The notes below the pieces were generated by a model that made no database searches, had not been told where the DNA came from, and worked only from the letters and a program-made list of their open reading frames with translations. 64,000 nucleotides of DNA. Source: an uncultured Pelagibacteraceae bacterium. GTDB taxonomy: Bacteria; Pseudomonadota; Alphaproteobacteria; Pelagibacterales; Pelagibacteraceae. The position numbers and the translations under genes were made by a program. The stretch spans positions 46,001 to 110,000 of the forward strand of contig CACIDN010000001.1 in NCBI GenBank assembly GCA_902585415.1, in the 5' to 3' direction. Of the stretch, positions 61,389-64,000 are shown one piece after another (positions within the stretch are counted from its first letter, which is position 1; every line of letters begins with the position of its first letter).

Positions 61389-61459
61389 CACTTTCTCCAA
61401 ACAATATAATTATTGTTATTATTAGGGCTTTACCTAATTAGCTATTTTAAAAGTAAATT

Positions 61460-61484
61460 TAAGAAGAGAAGTGTGGACGGTTAA
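61460..61484 (+). other. 16S rRNA processing stem, 5' arm
   Basis: Pairs at all 25 positions with 63095-63119 (22 Watson-Crick pairs and three G-U). This is the expected long stem cut by RNase III around pre-16S rRNA. Confidence 0.8.
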
Positions 61485-61504
61485 GGTTACCAAAATTTGT
61501 CGTA

Positions 61505-61555
61505 CACACTTTAAACACATATAAATTATTCTTAGTTTATATGAAAGCTAGTGTG
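61505..61555 (+). other. Leader hairpin just before 16S rRNA
   Basis: CATATAAA (61518-61525) pairs with TTTATATG (61536-61543), and outside it CACACT (61505-61510) pairs with AGTGTG (61550-61555). Probably part of the pre-rRNA fold. Confidence 0.5.
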
Positions 61556-61566
61556 CGCCGTTTTTA

Positions 61567-63041
<1,475 letters not shown>

Positions 63042-63094
63042 TAAGGATGAATAAAGTTTCAAAAATTTTATTCTAAATATTTAACAGGTTAATG

Positions 63095-63119
63095 TTGACC
63101 GTCCGCATTTCTCTTCTTA
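63095..63119 (+). other. 16S rRNA processing stem, 3' arm
   Basis: Partner of 61460-61484. Lies about 54 nt after the 16S 3' end and 32 nt before tRNA-Ile. Confidence 0.8.
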
Positions 63120-63150
63120 CATTTTTTTGTGTTTCTCTTAAATACAATGA

Positions 63151-63227
63151 GGGCCGGTAGCTCAGTTGGTTAGAGCACACCCTTGATAAGGGTGGGGTCG
63201 ATAGTTCGAGTCTATCTCGGCCCACCA
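63151..63227 (+). tRNA. tRNA-Ile (GAT)
   Basis: 77 nt with encoded CCA. Acceptor GGGCCGG/TCGGCCC, anticodon stem CACCC/GGGTG with loop TTGATAA (GAT), T stem GATAG/CTATC. In the 16S-23S spacer, as usual. Confidence 0.97.
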
Positions 63228-63236
63228 AACTTATCT

Positions 63237-63312
63237 GGGGGATTAGCTCAGCTGGGAGAGCGCCTGATTTGCATTCAGGAGGTCAGCGGTTCGATCCCGC
63301 TATCCTCCACCA
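63237..63312 (+). tRNA. tRNA-Ala (TGC)
   Basis: 76 nt with encoded CCA. Acceptor GGGGGAT/ATCCTCC, anticodon stem CCTGA/TCAGG with loop TTTGCAT (TGC), T stem AGCGG/CCGCT. Nine bases after tRNA-Ile. Confidence 0.97.
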
Positions 63313-63370
63313 AGAAACACTTAGCTATTTTATTTGTAAATTTTTATAATAATTATCAATATCTATATCC

Positions 63371-63394
63371 GATTGTTCGAATAGATGAACAATC
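63371..63394 (+). repeat. First spacer hairpin before 23S
   Basis: GATTGTTC (63371-63378) and GAACAATC (63387-63394) form a perfect 8 bp stem with an 8-nt loop. It directly precedes the larger palindrome. Confidence 0.7.
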
Positions 63395-63396
63395 AT

Positions 63397-63420
63397 GAAT
63401 GTTCATTTAAATGAACATTC
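63397..63420 (+). repeat. Perfect 24 bp palindrome before 23S
   Basis: The arm GAATGTTCATTT is followed at once by its exact reverse complement. As RNA it makes a near loop-free hairpin; as DNA it could be a dimeric protein site. It shares the GTTC/GAAC core with the hairpin 2 bp upstream. Confidence 0.75.
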
Positions 63421-63437
63421 TAAAAAATTTGATTCAA

Positions 63438-63457
63438 ACACAGAATTTTTTTCTGTG
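63438..63457 (+). other. Small hairpin just before 23S
   Basis: CACAG and CTGTG pair around a T-rich loop about 6 nt before the mature 23S start. Probably part of the 23S processing region. Confidence 0.4.
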
Positions 63458-63462
63458 CATAA

Positions 63463-64000
<538 letters not shown>

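Larger units (their letters stand above)
61273..61566. other. rRNA operon leader region
   Basis: 294 bp between the M23 gene and 16S rRNA. It holds a likely rRNA promoter (61361-61388), the 5' half of the 16S processing stem (61460-61484), and a leader hairpin (61505-61555). I see no ORF. Confidence 0.7.

Noticed and set aside
61421-61445. boxA-like antitermination site in the rRNA leader
   Set aside because: The nearest candidate (GGGCTTTACC) is too far from the TGCTCTTTAACA consensus.

Overview
The window is a gene-dense, AT-rich stretch (coding roughly 95%) from a streamlined marine alphaproteobacterium, most likely of the SAR11/Pelagibacterales type. I infer this from the 16S rRNA, the very AT-rich codon use, the tiny intergenic gaps, and alphaproteobacterial gene orders: gcrA-argD-argF, murA-DUF2948-hisD-infA, hisS-hisZ-hisG, rnd-kdsD-lptC-lptB, and trpF-trpB-trpA-accD-folC. 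I count 71 protein genes, one of them cut by the left edge. There are also five tRNAs (Thr, Phe, His, Ile, Ala), the SRP RNA, a 16S rRNA and the 5' part of a 23S rRNA. I see no insertion sequence, prophage, CRISPR array or plasmid module.

Layout. 1-13 kb: sulfur and methionine-sulfoxide enzymes, a DMT permease, an AlkA-like glycosylase, a GT17 glycosyltransferase, a purine salvage pair (phosphoribosyltransferase and NCS2 permease) and an Hsp20 chaperone. A long minus-strand block follows: rpmH-rnpA-yidD-yidC-argB-HAD-dapD-dapE-HDAC (ribosome and membrane insertion, then arginine and lysine/diaminopimelate synthesis). 13-25 kb: TVP38 protein, tRNA-Thr, dcd-murA-DUF2948-hisD-infA-tRNA-Phe, a cold shock gene, then tRNA-His-hisS-hisZ-hisG and a DNA-repair trio (rmuC, an MGME1-like nuclease, exonuclease I). 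25-37 kb: a 13-gene minus-strand chain from rnd to folC (LPS, shikimate, S1, IHF, pyrimidine, tryptophan, fatty acid and folate genes). 37-61 kb: short blocks on both strands with gcrA, arginine genes, cytochrome c, kdsB, pheA, the SRP RNA next to dnaX-ybaB-recR, glcB, accA, secA, argJ, ubiG, lysC, ispG, prfA-prmC and an M23 peptidase. 61.4 kb to the end: the rRNA operon 16S-Ile-Ala-23S.

The most interesting signals are not new genes. (1) dnaX has a 12-A run at codons 425-429; a -1 shift there runs straight into TGA and would give a 430-residue gamma-like protein. (2) The trpA/trpB pair has lost both sides of the classical inter-subunit salt bridge (alpha Asp56, beta Lys167) and carries Asp for catalytic beta Glu109 and Cys for beta Ser377. 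(3) folC is broken by a single-base shift in an A8 run that forms an A_AAA_AAC slippery site, with a perfectly good C-terminus in the -1 frame. (4) tRNA-His has A73 and no encoded G-1 and sits 4 nt before hisS. (5) Several conserved clusters lack one expected member (engB, cmk, lptA). (6) Many convergent gene pairs overlap at their stop codons.

Limits: everything was read by eye from the sequence and the supplied ORF track. Family names rest on recognised motifs and synteny, not on searches.
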